DNA from: Fulvitalea axinellae
GTDB lineage: Bacteria; Bacteroidota; Bacteroidia; Cytophagales; Cyclobacteriaceae
Reading direction: 5' to 3'
Assembly (NCBI RefSeq): GCF_036492835.1
Contig: NZ_AP025314.1
Span: 1 to 64,000, forward strand
Length of the DNA stretch: 64,000 nucleotides
Position 1 is the stretch's first letter. Each line of letters opens with the position of its first letter. The position numbers and the translations under genes were made by a program. The notes under the pieces were generated by a model. The model was not told the DNA's origin. It did no database searches and saw only the letters and a list, made by a program, of their open reading frames with translations. Positions 46,686 to 55,195 of this stretch are shown in pieces.

Positions 46686-48200
46686 ATGAAAAGAATAGCC
46701 AAATATATGCTGGGCGCGGCCATTGTTGTTGGTGGCGCATCCTGCTCGGAATTTTTGGAAGAGGAGATTAATTCCGAACTTTCGCCCTCTGTGATTCAGA
46801 CTGTCGACGATGCGGAACTTATGCTCGGAGGCGTGTTGAGTCAGTACGCTAGTAATGATTATTATTCCAGGGAGTATTTTTTGCTGACTGAAGTAGCCAG
46901 CGACCATACTTCCACCGTAAGCAGTAACTCCACCCGTACGGCCGTGGACCACTACACCTTTACCCCTACCCTTTCGCCGATCCAGAAATGCTGGAAGGCG
47001 GGTATGCGGATTATCGCCAACTCTAATTACGTTATCGAGGGTATAGACGCCAGCGATAACAGGATGACCGAAACCGACAAGAAAAATTACCAAGCTACGG
47101 CCCGATTCTTCAGGGCGCACACTTATTTTGATTTGGTGAGACTCTACGGTGATTTGGCGATTCTCACAAAGCCTATCTTGGCGCCAAGCGAGCTTGACGG
47201 ACTCAAGCGCCAGCCGGTGAGCGAAGTTTACGATTTCATCATCAGTGAGCTGGAGGAAATCGAAGGCCAGTTTTCCGATGAATGGAACGCTGAGAAGCGC
47301 CAGCACGCCTACCCTACCAAATGGGCGGTAAAAGCCATGCTCAGTTACGTTTACCTGACCAAGGCGGGGTATCCGCTCAAAGACAGTGGCGCTTGGGCCA
47401 AGGCCGCTTCTATAAGCAAAGACTTATTGGACAACGGCGGGTACGGCTTCATAGATGGCGGTTATAAGGAGCTATTCAAAGTCGAGAACAAGATGAGCAA
47501 CGAGTACATTTGGTCGGTGCAGATCTATCGTTCTATCCATGCGACTAACTGCCGTTTCGGCGGTATCGGTAACCAAGGTGGCTGGGGTAACTGGGGCGTC
47601 ACGGAAGGCTTTATGGACCAGTTCGACGATAATGACTTGAGAAAGAAAGCTTCTTTCATGACCGAGATAGAAACTGTTATAGACGGAAAGCCTAAGGTGG
47701 TGACCATGGACGAGTGGAGCTACAAGGGCGTGCCTATGATAGCCAAGTTCGCGGCCATAGAGAATACGGGCGTTCCTGCGGAAAACTGGAATGACGACGG
47801 ACGAAGAAGAGCCCAGAACCTGTCGGGTTACCGCTATGGCGAGATGCTTTTGGTATACGCCGAAGCGGAGAACGAAGCCAATCCGGGCAGTGCGTTGGCC
47901 TTGGCGGCTATCAATAAGGTAAGGGAAAGAGCCGGGATGCCGGCCTTGACTTTGGGTTCGCAAGACGAGATCCGTGAGGCCATCAAAAAGGAACGTACTT
48001 TTGAATTGGCCTTTGAGGCCAGAAGGCGCTTTGACCTGATCCGTTGGGGTGACTTTATGAATGTGATGAAAAATGATCCGGAATCGGGGCAATACGTGAA
48101 GGAACACCATATGCTGTACCCTATCCCGCAGGCCGAATACGATATATTGAAAGATTTCACCCAAAACCCCGGTTATCCGCAGGACCGTAGCGGTTCCTGA
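46686..48200 (+). CDS. SusD/RagB-family glycan-binding lipoprotein (locus 3)
   Basis: The 504-residue protein has lipobox GASC (mature end CSEFLEEEINSELSP) and the TPR-like segment ATARFFRAHTYFDLVRLYGDLAI. The C-terminal signature reads KERTFELAFEARRRFDLIRWGDF, and the end is HHMLYPIPQAEYDILKDFTQNPGY (read in parts). It pairs with the SusC immediately upstream and should bind the glycan at the outer surface. Two strong stem-loops follow before the convergent hsdR gene. Confidence 0.95.
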   Translation: MKRIAKYMLGAAIVVGGASCSEFLEEEINSELSPSVIQTVDDAELMLGGVLSQYASNDYYSREYFLLTEVASDHTSTVSSNSTRTAVDHYTFTPTLSPIQKCWKAGMRIIANSNYVIEGIDASDNRMTETDKKNYQATARFFRAHTYFDLVRLYGDLAILTKPILAPSELDGLKRQPVSEVYDFIISELEEIEGQFSDEWNAEKRQHAYPTKWAVKAMLSYVYLTKAGYPLKDSGAWAKAASISKDLLDNGGYGFIDGGYKELFKVENKMSNEYIWSVQIYRSIHATNCRFGGIGNQGGWGNWGVTEGFMDQFDDNDLRKKASFMTEIETVIDGKPKVVTMDEWSYKGVPMIAKFAAIENTGVPAENWNDDGRRRAQNLSGYRYGEMLLVYAEAENEANPGSALALAAINKVRERAGMPALTLGSQDEIREAIKKERTFELAFEARRRFDLIRWGDFMNVMKNDPESGQYVKEHHMLYPIPQAEYDILKDFTQNPGYPQDRSGS

Positions 48201-48310
48201 TGGTTTCCATATTTGAGACTTGGAAAGTCTGCTGGCGTTTGCCGGTAGGCTTTTCCTTCTGATCCAATGAATTCGAATTGATTTTTACCATATATCGAAC
48301 TGCTTGAAAA

Positions 48311-48331
48311 GCCGGCTTTATGCCGGTTTTT
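48311..48331 (+). terminator. Terminator after locus 3
   Basis: GCCGGC-TTTAT-GCCGG followed by five T, with the same stem and loop as the terminator after locus 2. Confidence 0.75.
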
Positions 48332-48360
48332 CCTTTATATGTGGTGAGTGATGATACAAT

Positions 48361-48399
48361 AAACCCTAAGCCTTTCAAACTCTGAACGGCTTAGGGTTT
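48361..48399. terminator. Terminator-like stem-loop facing hsdR
   Basis: Perfect 12-pair stem AAACCCTAAGCC/GGCTTAGGGTTT with a 15-base loop, between the convergent susD and hsdR genes. It probably ends the hsd transcript on the minus strand. Confidence 0.7.
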
Positions 48400-48437
48400 C
48401 TTTGAAGGCGTGGCTAACCCACTAAGAAAGGCGATGG

Positions 48438-51400
48438 TCAGGAAGCGTACTTCTTGAAGTTTTCGGCCTGTTCGAAGATCTCCCGGTACACCTCGTCGCG
48501 GTCTACGGGCGGGTAGTCGTTTTCGGCCAGTAACATGATCAGGTCCACTTTCAGCTCGGCCTTGATGTCTTCGCGCTGGTTCCAGTCGGCGTATTTGGCC
48601 TTGTCGTCCACTATTTTTTTCACCTCTTTGGCCAAGTGCAGGAGCTTGTCCTCGGCGTAGTCGAAGTCGTAGCGGTTGGCCAGGGCCTTGAGTATGTCGT
48701 AGAAAGCCTTTTCCTCAAAATCTATCCCCAAGTTGTCGCCGGCGCTGAATTCGGCCCGCACTTTCATGATCAGCTCGGTCATTTCGTTGGCTATGTGGTC
48801 AAACTCCGCTCCTGTATACAGGTTGCCGTCCCGCTCGTTGTAGCGGTCTACCAAGGCCTTCATTTTCTTGCTGAAATCCACGCCCTGCATCTTGTTCACT
48901 TTCTTCAGCTTGCCTATGGCCTTGGCCAAAAGCTTTTGGAGCATCTGGATCTTGGTGTTGGGCAGTTTGATATTGCCGAGCATGCGCAGGTATTCGTCGG
49001 AGAACAGCTCCTCTTCACCGTCCTCGTTGCCCTCTATTTTCAGTATTTCCTCCACGCCGTCGCTGAGCAGGGCGTCTTTTACCATCTCGCGCACGCGGGC
49101 GTTCATCTGTTCGGTATCCGGGGCGTCGCCTTTGGTCAGTTTGAACACTATGGTGCGTATGGCCAGATAAAAATGCACGTAGTCACGCTCGGCTTGGCTT
49201 AGGTCTTCGCTGCCTGAGCAGATATCGTAGGCCGACTTCAGGCGCTTGACCATATCCATAAACCGTTTTTTGCTCTCTTCGGTCACCAATACGAACTCCG
49301 AGGCCATATTCAGGCATCGCAACTGCTCGGCGGGAGAGCCCGAGAAGTAAGGTTGGGTGTCGAATTTATGGAAAAAGCTCCGGAGTAGGTCCAGATAGTT
49401 TTTCACGACAATGACCGATTGCCTGATGTCTTCGAAATTCTGTTCCTCTTCCTTGTTGTACATGGCCAGCGCCAAGTTCATTTCCCTTTTTATGCCGATA
49501 TAGTCTACCACCAAGCCCTTTTGCTTGCCTTCGAATTTGCGGTTTACCCGGGATATGGTCTGGATGAGGTTGTGCTTCTGCAGCGGTTTGTCAATGTAGA
49601 TGGTATCCAGAAAAGGTACGTCAAAGCCCGTGAGCCACATATCCACCACTATGGCTATGCGGAAATTGGATTTGGCTTTTTTGAATTCCTTATCCAGCGT
49701 GGCCCGGTAGGTTTTGTTGCCCAAGGTGTCGTACAGCGTTTTTTCGTCGTCTTTGCCACGGGTCATGATCATCTTGATCCGCTCCATGGGCAGGGGTTTT
49801 TCCTTGTCGTGTTCGTCTACGGTCTCCCCTTCGGCGCAGGGCAATACCTCCGTCCATTCGGGACGCAGGGCTATTACTTGCCGGTAAAAAGCGTAAGCCA
49901 CTGGCCGGCTACTGCATACGAACATGGCCTTGGCCTTTACGGTATTGCCTTCCGTTATACGGTTCTCGTAATGCGCCACAAAGTCTTTGGCCAGCGTTTC
50001 CAGACGGTCCGGATCGCCGAGGATCACGTTCATCTTCGCGCTCTCCGTTTTGCTTTTTTCCACATGGTACTCGCTGGCGCCTTCCTGTACGCAGTTGTCG
50101 TAGTATTCCTCTATCTGCTTCAGCTGTTGGCTGTTGAGCGTCACCTTGGCCGCCCGGCCTTCGTACACCAGCTTTACGGTGATCTCGTCTTTGACGGACT
50201 CGGTCATGGTATAGGCGTCCACCACCGGGCCGAATACGTCCAGCGTGGCGTCTACCGGCGTGCCCGTAAAGCCCACGTAGGTGGCGTTGGGCAGTGAGGC
50301 GTGGAGATGTTTGGCAAAGTCGAAGCTCTTTTTTACGCCCTGTTCGGTCACCGTTATTTTCTGGTCGAGGTTGGTTTGGCTGCGGTGCGCTTCGTCAGAT
50401 ACGCACACCACGTTCGTGCGGTCGGTGAGCAGGTCGGTGTCTTCGTTGAACTTGTGTATGGTGGTGAGGAACACCCCGCCCGAATTGCGCCCCCGGAGCT
50501 TGGCCCGGAGGTCGGCGCGGCCGGTTACGCTTTCCACTTTTTCGTCGCCTATATAGTTTTTGGCGTTGGTGAATTGTTTGGAAAGCTGGTGATCCAGGTC
50601 GGTGCGGTCGGTGATCAGTATGACGGTGGGGCTGGCCAGCTCCCGGCTTTTCATCAGCAGGCGAGTCAGAAACAGCATGGTGAAGCTTTTGCCGCAGCCG
50701 GTGGCGCCGAAGTAGGTGCCTCCCTTTCCGTCGCCCCGCGGCTTGCGGTGTCTGAGTATGTTTTGGTACAGCAGGCGCGTGGCGTAGTATTGCGGGTAGC
50801 GACAGAGGATCTTCACCTCTTTCTGCCCCGTGTCGGGCATATAGATAAAGTGGTTGAGGATATCCAGCAGGCATTCGCGCCGGAACATGCCCTCCACCAT
50901 AGTAAACAGCGACCCGATGCCTTCGGCCTCTTTGGCCCGAGCGCTTGTGCGGCGCCAAGCGTAGAAGAATTCGTATGGGGCGAATAGCGAGCCGGCTTTG
51001 TTGTTCGCGCCGTCGCTGATCACGCAGAAGGCGTTGTATTTGAGCAGTTCGGGAATATCGCGGCGGTAGCGGGTGGTAAGCTGTACGTAGGCGTCGTGTA
51101 GGGTGGCCTCTTCGCGGATGGCGCTCTTGAATTCGAATACTACTACGGGTATGCCGTTTACGTACAGTATGCCGTCCGGTATGCGGAGTTCCGTGCCTTG
51201 TATCTCCAGTTGGTTGACTATCTTGAAGCTGTTGTTTTCCGGTTGATCATAGTCTATCAGGCGTATGTAGACGTCTTTGTCCTCGTGGCGCTCGCGCTTG
51301 AAGGTGAAGCCGTCGGAGAGCCACTTCATAAATTCCTTGTTGCTGGCGTACAGGTCTGAGGCGGGCAGCGTCTGCAATTGCCTCACTATGGTGTCGGCCT

Positions 51401-51575
51401 CTGCGGCGGTAAGGCCCGCCGTGGCGTAGCGCTTGGTCAAAAAATCTTTCAGCTCGTCTTTGAGCAGTGCCTCTTCGGGTGCCCGATCGATTGATTCTCC
51501 TTTTTGGTAGGTGTAGCCCTGCTGTTGTAAAAGTTCGATTACGGCCTGTTCCAGTTTGGCTTCGGTGTATTTCAT
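48438..51575 (-). CDS. hsdR: Type I restriction enzyme, HsdR subunit
   Basis: This 1045-residue subunit appears intact. The N-terminal nuclease motif is PDGILYVNGIPVVVFEFKS, with D134, E148 and K150 as the PD-(D/E)xK triad. The motor domain has Walker A GATGCGKS (290-297) and the DEAH box (394-397) in VCVSDEAHRSQ, with later SF2 motifs such as YVGFTGTPVD and ISRVNRKFEGK. HsdR translocates and cuts unmethylated DNA when complexed with HsdM and HsdS. Its ATG shares a base with the stop of the RAYT gene upstream, so its translation may now be coupled to that transposase. The partner subunits hsdM and hsdS are both disrupted, so restriction is probably off. Confidence 0.96.
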   Translation of the reverse strand: MKYTEAKLEQAVIELLQQQGYTYQKGESIDRAPEEALLKDELKDFLTKRYATAGLTAAEADTIVRQLQTLPASDLYASNKEFMKWLSDGFTFKRERHEDKDVYIRLIDYDQPENNSFKIVNQLEIQGTELRIPDGILYVNGIPVVVFEFKSAIREEATLHDAYVQLTTRYRRDIPELLKYNAFCVISDGANNKAGSLFAPYEFFYAWRRTSARAKEAEGIGSLFTMVEGMFRRECLLDILNHFIYMPDTGQKEVKILCRYPQYYATRLLYQNILRHRKPRGDGKGGTYFGATGCGKSFTMLFLTRLLMKSRELASPTVILITDRTDLDHQLSKQFTNAKNYIGDEKVESVTGRADLRAKLRGRNSGGVFLTTIHKFNEDTDLLTDRTNVVCVSDEAHRSQTNLDQKITVTEQGVKKSFDFAKHLHASLPNATYVGFTGTPVDATLDVFGPVVDAYTMTESVKDEITVKLVYEGRAAKVTLNSQQLKQIEEYYDNCVQEGASEYHVEKSKTESAKMNVILGDPDRLETLAKDFVAHYENRITEGNTVKAKAMFVCSSRPVAYAFYRQVIALRPEWTEVLPCAEGETVDEHDKEKPLPMERIKMIMTRGKDDEKTLYDTLGNKTYRATLDKEFKKAKSNFRIAIVVDMWLTGFDVPFLDTIYIDKPLQKHNLIQTISRVNRKFEGKQKGLVVDYIGIKREMNLALAMYNKEEEQNFEDIRQSVIVVKNYLDLLRSFFHKFDTQPYFSGSPAEQLRCLNMASEFVLVTEESKKRFMDMVKRLKSAYDICSGSEDLSQAERDYVHFYLAIRTIVFKLTKGDAPDTEQMNARVREMVKDALLSDGVEEILKIEGNEDGEEELFSDEYLRMLGNIKLPNTKIQMLQKLLAKAIGKLKKVNKMQGVDFSKKMKALVDRYNERDGNLYTGAEFDHIANEMTELIMKVRAEFSAGDNLGIDFEEKAFYDILKALANRYDFDYAEDKLLHLAKEVKKIVDDKAKYADWNQREDIKAELKVDLIMLLAENDYPPVDRDEVYREIFEQAENFKKYAS

Positions 51576-52285
51576 CAGTAAAAAAATTTATCCTCTTCCC
51601 ACTTCCGGGGATTATTCTCAATATAGTGAGCAATCCGTTCGTATGCTCCCCGATGCCTGATAATATGATCGTGAAACCGGGGTTTCCAAGCAAAATCGAA
51701 GCCCAGCCGATTGGAATGCCTGCTTACGGCCGCCTTATAAGATCCGATAATGGACGACAGCGAATTTTTCCCCTGATTACGCACCCGCCGTTGCCCCGGC
51801 GTATCGCCTCCATTATCTATTCCATCATCATTCCCAATGGTTTCATCATCCTCCCCCCGTACAGACAGGGCATGCCCTGTCTCTACCCTATCCTGATTCT
51901 GATCCCGCCCCTGATTCTGATCCCGATCTTCGCCACCGATTATTTTATCAGCATTGTGCGAGCCAGGGAATCCCCTGCCTATACCGCCGTGATGGGAGCA
52001 ATTTGGATTGTTGCCTTCCAGAATCAGGATACCGTGTATATGATTGGGCATCACCACGAATTCGGCCAGCTTTACGTTTTGGGCATGGTGCTTTATCTGG
52101 TGCCAAAACACATCCGCCAATACGCCTACGGGCGAAAGGCGCATCTGGCCGTTTTGGATCTTTCCGAAATAAGGGGCCATATTCTTCGTGCAGGCCGTAA
52201 CGAAATAGGCCGCGTCCCATCGGTAATCCCAAGCCTGCCAGCGGGCCGAAGGGATCCGGTATTTACCACGAAATTTCTCTTCCAT
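51575..52285 (-). CDS. REP-associated tyrosine transposase (RAYT, Y1 family) with REP-derived insert
   Basis: Starting at ATG 52285 (MEEKFRGKYRIPSARWQ, the usual family beginning; the frame runs back to 52366 through repeat DNA), the protein has 236 residues. It has YFVTACTKN, the HUH motif FVVMPNHIHGILI, a tyrosine in SSIIGSYKAAVSRH expected to be catalytic, and the family end YIENNPRKW. RAYTs are single-strand DNA transposases thought to mobilise REP palindromes. Between the HUH block and the tyrosine helix lie about 55 extra residues encoded by REP-like and repeat DNA, including ETGHALSVRG. Removing them gives the usual size of about 180. The gene sits inside the hsd operon, overlapping the hsdR start. 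Confidence 0.88.
   Translation of the reverse strand: MEEKFRGKYRIPSARWQAWDYRWDAAYFVTACTKNMAPYFGKIQNGQMRLSPVGVLADVFWHQIKHHAQNVKLAEFVVMPNHIHGILILEGNNPNCSHHGGIGRGFPGSHNADKIIGGEDRDQNQGRDQNQDRVETGHALSVRGEDDETIGNDDGIDNGGDTPGQRRVRNQGKNSLSSIIGSYKAAVSRHSNRLGFDFAWKPRFHDHIIRHRGAYERIAHYIENNPRKWEEDKFFY
51859..51888. repeat. REP unit inside the RAYT coding sequence
   Basis: Contains the 20-base palindrome AGACAGGGCATGCCCTGTCT (51863-51882) with flanks GTAC and CTACCC. It is read in frame as VETGHALSVR in the RAYT protein. Confidence 0.85.
51893..51927. repeat. Short tandem repeat in the RAYT gene
   Basis: Two copies of an 18-base unit beginning CTGATTCTGATCCCG, encoding the duplicated DQNQ peptide next to the REP unit. 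Confidence 0.7.
51928..51985. repeat. Degenerate REP unit plus spacer inside the RAYT gene
   Basis: The stretch reading TTTTATCAGCATTGTGCGAG followed by CCAGGGAATCCCCTGCC closely resembles 52569-52610 of the array (TTTTATCAGCATTGTGTGAG plus palindrome). The preceding CTTCGCCACCG also matches array spacer 52381. It is therefore array-derived DNA, now diverged and translated as part of the RAYT protein. Confidence 0.65.
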
Positions 52286-52355
52286 TCCAAATGATTTTTT
52301 CGGAATAGAAAAATGCAATAAACATTCCCTTTCATATACAAGCGCCCCCTCGTTC

Positions 52356-52605
52356 AGATAGGGCATGCCCTGTCTCTACCCTTCGCCACCGCGATGGATT
52401 ATCATCAGCATTTCCGCTCGTACAGACAGGGCATGCCCTGTCTCTACCCTTCGCTACTTCCATTTCCGCTTATCCGCCATGGATTATCATCATCATTCCT
52501 CTCGTACAGACAGGGCATGCCCTGTCTCTACCCTCTGCTACTTCCATTTCTGCTTTTCTGCGATGGATTTTATCAGCATTGTGTGAGACAGGGCATGCCC
52601 TGTCT
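52356..52605. repeat. REP array between hsdS and the RAYT gene
   Basis: Four copies of the palindrome AGACAGGGCATGCCCTGTCT lie at 52356-52375 (one change), 52424-52443, 52508-52527 and 52586-52605. Outer flanks are asymmetric (GTAC before, CTACCC after). The first three units share one orientation and the fourth is reversed, so the last two face each other as in a REPIN. Intervening spacers are related to each other (GATGGATTATCATCA-like text), which indicates that palindrome and spacer were duplicated together. Confidence 0.85.
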
Positions 52606-52854
52606 GTACGATCGATCGCTATGGCTTATTCCCCTTTTTGCAATGCCCGCTCCACCGCCAGCATCGCTTTCGGCACTCGCAATTTGCCCGAAATCAGTTG
52701 GGGGAGAAGGGTGTCGCGGAGTTGGGTTAAAACATCTATTTCCTCAGACTTAATTTCAATTTGAGAATCAAATTTACCAATGCGCGCATCAAATAACTTA
52801 ACTAAATTATCTGTAGGCTTCAACATTTCGATTGATTTCAAATCATTTTGATTA

Positions 52855-54050
52855 ACTGACCTTTCGCTCGCCTTTCCTATTGCAATTTTGGAAATTATAT
52901 GATAAGTGACCGATTTTTGAAAAATGAAAAGGAGAGACGGATTTGAATTATACACGGATTATCTTATTGCCAGTCGAGGGCAAGCCACCTCAACAGGGCT
53001 CTCAGCATCTTTGGACAATCAGATTCCCCATGATTATTTCAGCGACCTCCTCAAGCAACCGGACATGGACCAAAAGGCTTTTTGGAAAGAGGTGAAGTCT
53101 TTCGCCAGGAGTATTGAGGGCGAAGAGGCGGTTTTGAGTATCGACGATTGCATTGTCCACAAGCCTCATTCCTCGGAAAACGACATCGTAGCTTATCATT
53201 TCGACCATACTGTAGGCAAAGCGGTCAAAGGGATCAACTCCCTTAACTTTCTTCTGAGCAATACCGTGGAAGGACAAACGGTTAACTGTCCGGTCGCTTA
53301 TGAGATCGTCCACAAGACGGTGAAATACATAGACAAGAACGGGAAGGAAAAGCGTAAAAGCGAGAAAACGAAAAATGAGATGGTACTGGAAGTTTTACAC
53401 CGTCTAAACTTTCTGAACAAACTGGTTTTCAGGTACATTCTTTTCGATACGTGGTTCACCGCCAGCGATACGCTGAAGTATATTCATTACAAGCTCAAGA
53501 AGGTTTTCGTTTGCCCGCTGAAGAGCAACAGGAATATAGCAATGAGCGAAAAGGACAAAAACGAGGGCAAATTCATTCACGTTTCGGATGCGCCTATTGA
53601 AAGCGGTCAAGTGAAGCGGGTGTGGGTCAAGGGAGTTGATTTTCCTGTCACGCTCGCCAAACAAGTCTTTACAAACAGGGACCGGTCGACCGCGGAACAA
53701 TGGCTGGTTACCAACGGGGAGAACATGGCTTTCGAGGATATCGTAGCGATCTACCAAAAACGGTGGAAAGTCGAGGAGTTCCATAAGTCGCTCAAGCAAA
53801 ACACGATGTTAGGCAAGTCTCCCACAAAGATGGAGATTACCCAATTGAACCACATCTTCGCTTCCATGATCGCCTACATAAAACTGGAAAAACTGAAGGT
53901 TAAGGAGAAGCTGAATCACTTTGCGATAAAATCAAAATTGTATTTGAAGATGATAAAGGCTGCCATGGAAGAACTTGACGCCTTGCGGTCGGCCTGAAAT
54001 ATATTCATTAAGAATCGCTCTCCCAAATGCAGGGAGAGCGAAAGTTCAGT
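52855..54050 (+). mobile_element. IS4/IS701-like insertion sequence, copy 1 (intact)
   Basis: The 1196-base element has ends ACTGACCTTTCGCTCGCC and (reverse) ACTGAACTTTCGCTCTCC, matching 16 of 18. It is flanked by GATTA duplications (52850-52854 and 54051-54055). A stem-loop with arms CGCTCTCCC/GGGAGAGCG (54016-54040) lies near the right end after the transposase stop. A second copy lies at 59555-62407. It has inserted in hsdS. Confidence 0.93.
52924..53997 (+). CDS. DDE transposase of IS copy 1
   Basis: The 357-residue transposase has the DDE-type acidic motifs LSIDDCIVHKPH (first Asp) and ILFDTWFTASD (second Asp). The YREK signature is YQKRWKVEEFHKSLKQ (Y-x2-R-x3-E-x6-K), as in IS4-type transposases. 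The overall sequence resembles the group often annotated IS701/IS4, such as those reading FHYDHT-KGINLLN. The frame is complete, starting at ATG 52924. The parts of the second copy match it exactly wherever compared, which suggests recent transposition. Confidence 0.93.
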   Translation: MKRRDGFELYTDYLIASRGQATSTGLSASLDNQIPHDYFSDLLKQPDMDQKAFWKEVKSFARSIEGEEAVLSIDDCIVHKPHSSENDIVAYHFDHTVGKAVKGINSLNFLLSNTVEGQTVNCPVAYEIVHKTVKYIDKNGKEKRKSEKTKNEMVLEVLHRLNFLNKLVFRYILFDTWFTASDTLKYIHYKLKKVFVCPLKSNRNIAMSEKDKNEGKFIHVSDAPIESGQVKRVWVKGVDFPVTLAKQVFTNRDRSTAEQWLVTNGENMAFEDIVAIYQKRWKVEEFHKSLKQNTMLGKSPTKMEITQLNHIFASMIAYIKLEKLKVKEKLNHFAIKSKLYLKMIKAAMEELDALRSA

Positions 54051-55195
54051 GATTAATACTTCCGAAAACAGTTCCTTCTCCTTCAAAGACATCAAATATT
54101 TTTTGCAGTTCTAAAACAGCATAATAAGTATAAGAAATTGAATCAAATTTATGTCTAACTGCAGAAAGACCACGACCAATTGAACAATCTGATTTTGCCA
54201 AGTTAGAGCTTCCGACAGGTGCTCTTACGCTAATTAATGTGTCATTCTTTTGTGCTAATCTTTTTGGTGATGTGCAATAAATTCTATTCTTTGGAAATCG
54301 AAATTGAAAATCTGTTTTACCTTGAAAAAAAGGAACACCTTTTTCTTCTTCATTATAAGTACTCCCAGGAGGTGATTGCCCCATCGTTACATTAAACTCA
54401 TTTCCAAAAGTAGAATCCTCCCACCCCATCGGAATCCATTTCCCTAAGGCCTCGTTGTACTCGAACTGGTCGGGAAAATACGCCATGATTTCGTCTGGCA
54501 ATTGCGCACGGTCGGGACGGGCGAGAACGGCTTTGCGCTTTTCCGCTTTGGCTTGGAGGGCTTCGGGGATTTCATGTCCCGCTTCCAGCGCCTTGTCCAT
54601 CACCGGATCAAAATCCACAAACCAGGACTGGAACAGCGTCTGGGCCATTTCTTCCAGCGTTTGGTTCATCTGGCGGTTGAGTTCTATTTTGTCGTCGAGA
54701 TCACCTAGGATTTTTGCGATAGCTTTTTGTGTATGAAAATCTGATATTTTTAATGGGTATTGAGATAATACTTTACCCGAAAGATTTGGTTGAGCAGAGC
54801 CATTATCATTTATTCTAGCTAGACTTTGTCCAAAAGGACTAATTAAGAAATAGTAAAGAAAATCTTGATTAATATTTTCCTTTGCTCGAATAATTATTAA
54901 TGAAGAAGCAATAGCTCCTTCATTGTATCTATTTCGTGCTGTTTTTCCTATTGTTGAACCACGTAAGCAATAAACAATATCTCCTTTCCTAACTTTCCCT
55001 GATCCTAGCTTATCATACTTTTCCCGGCTTATATAATCCATTCGTTCATGACTCAACCAACCTGTTGAATCAATATGTCCAGTATTTATAAATGGGATTC
55101 CATTTTCAACCCTATCCAACGGACTAGGATAATTTTTACCTCTATCACCATTTATAAAATCAGCAATCTCACCTAATCGCACCTCTCTCCATTCC

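Noticed and set aside
52356..52605. Possible CRISPR array (regularly repeated palindromes)
   Set aside because: Repeats are 20-base perfect palindromes with related, unequal spacers; one is reversed, copies occur inside genes, and no cas genes are present. A REP array with its RAYT explains them.
52626..52955. 109-codon minus-strand gene
   Set aside because: Its first 35 codons come from the IS end; only the remainder is real, as the 3' part of hsdS.
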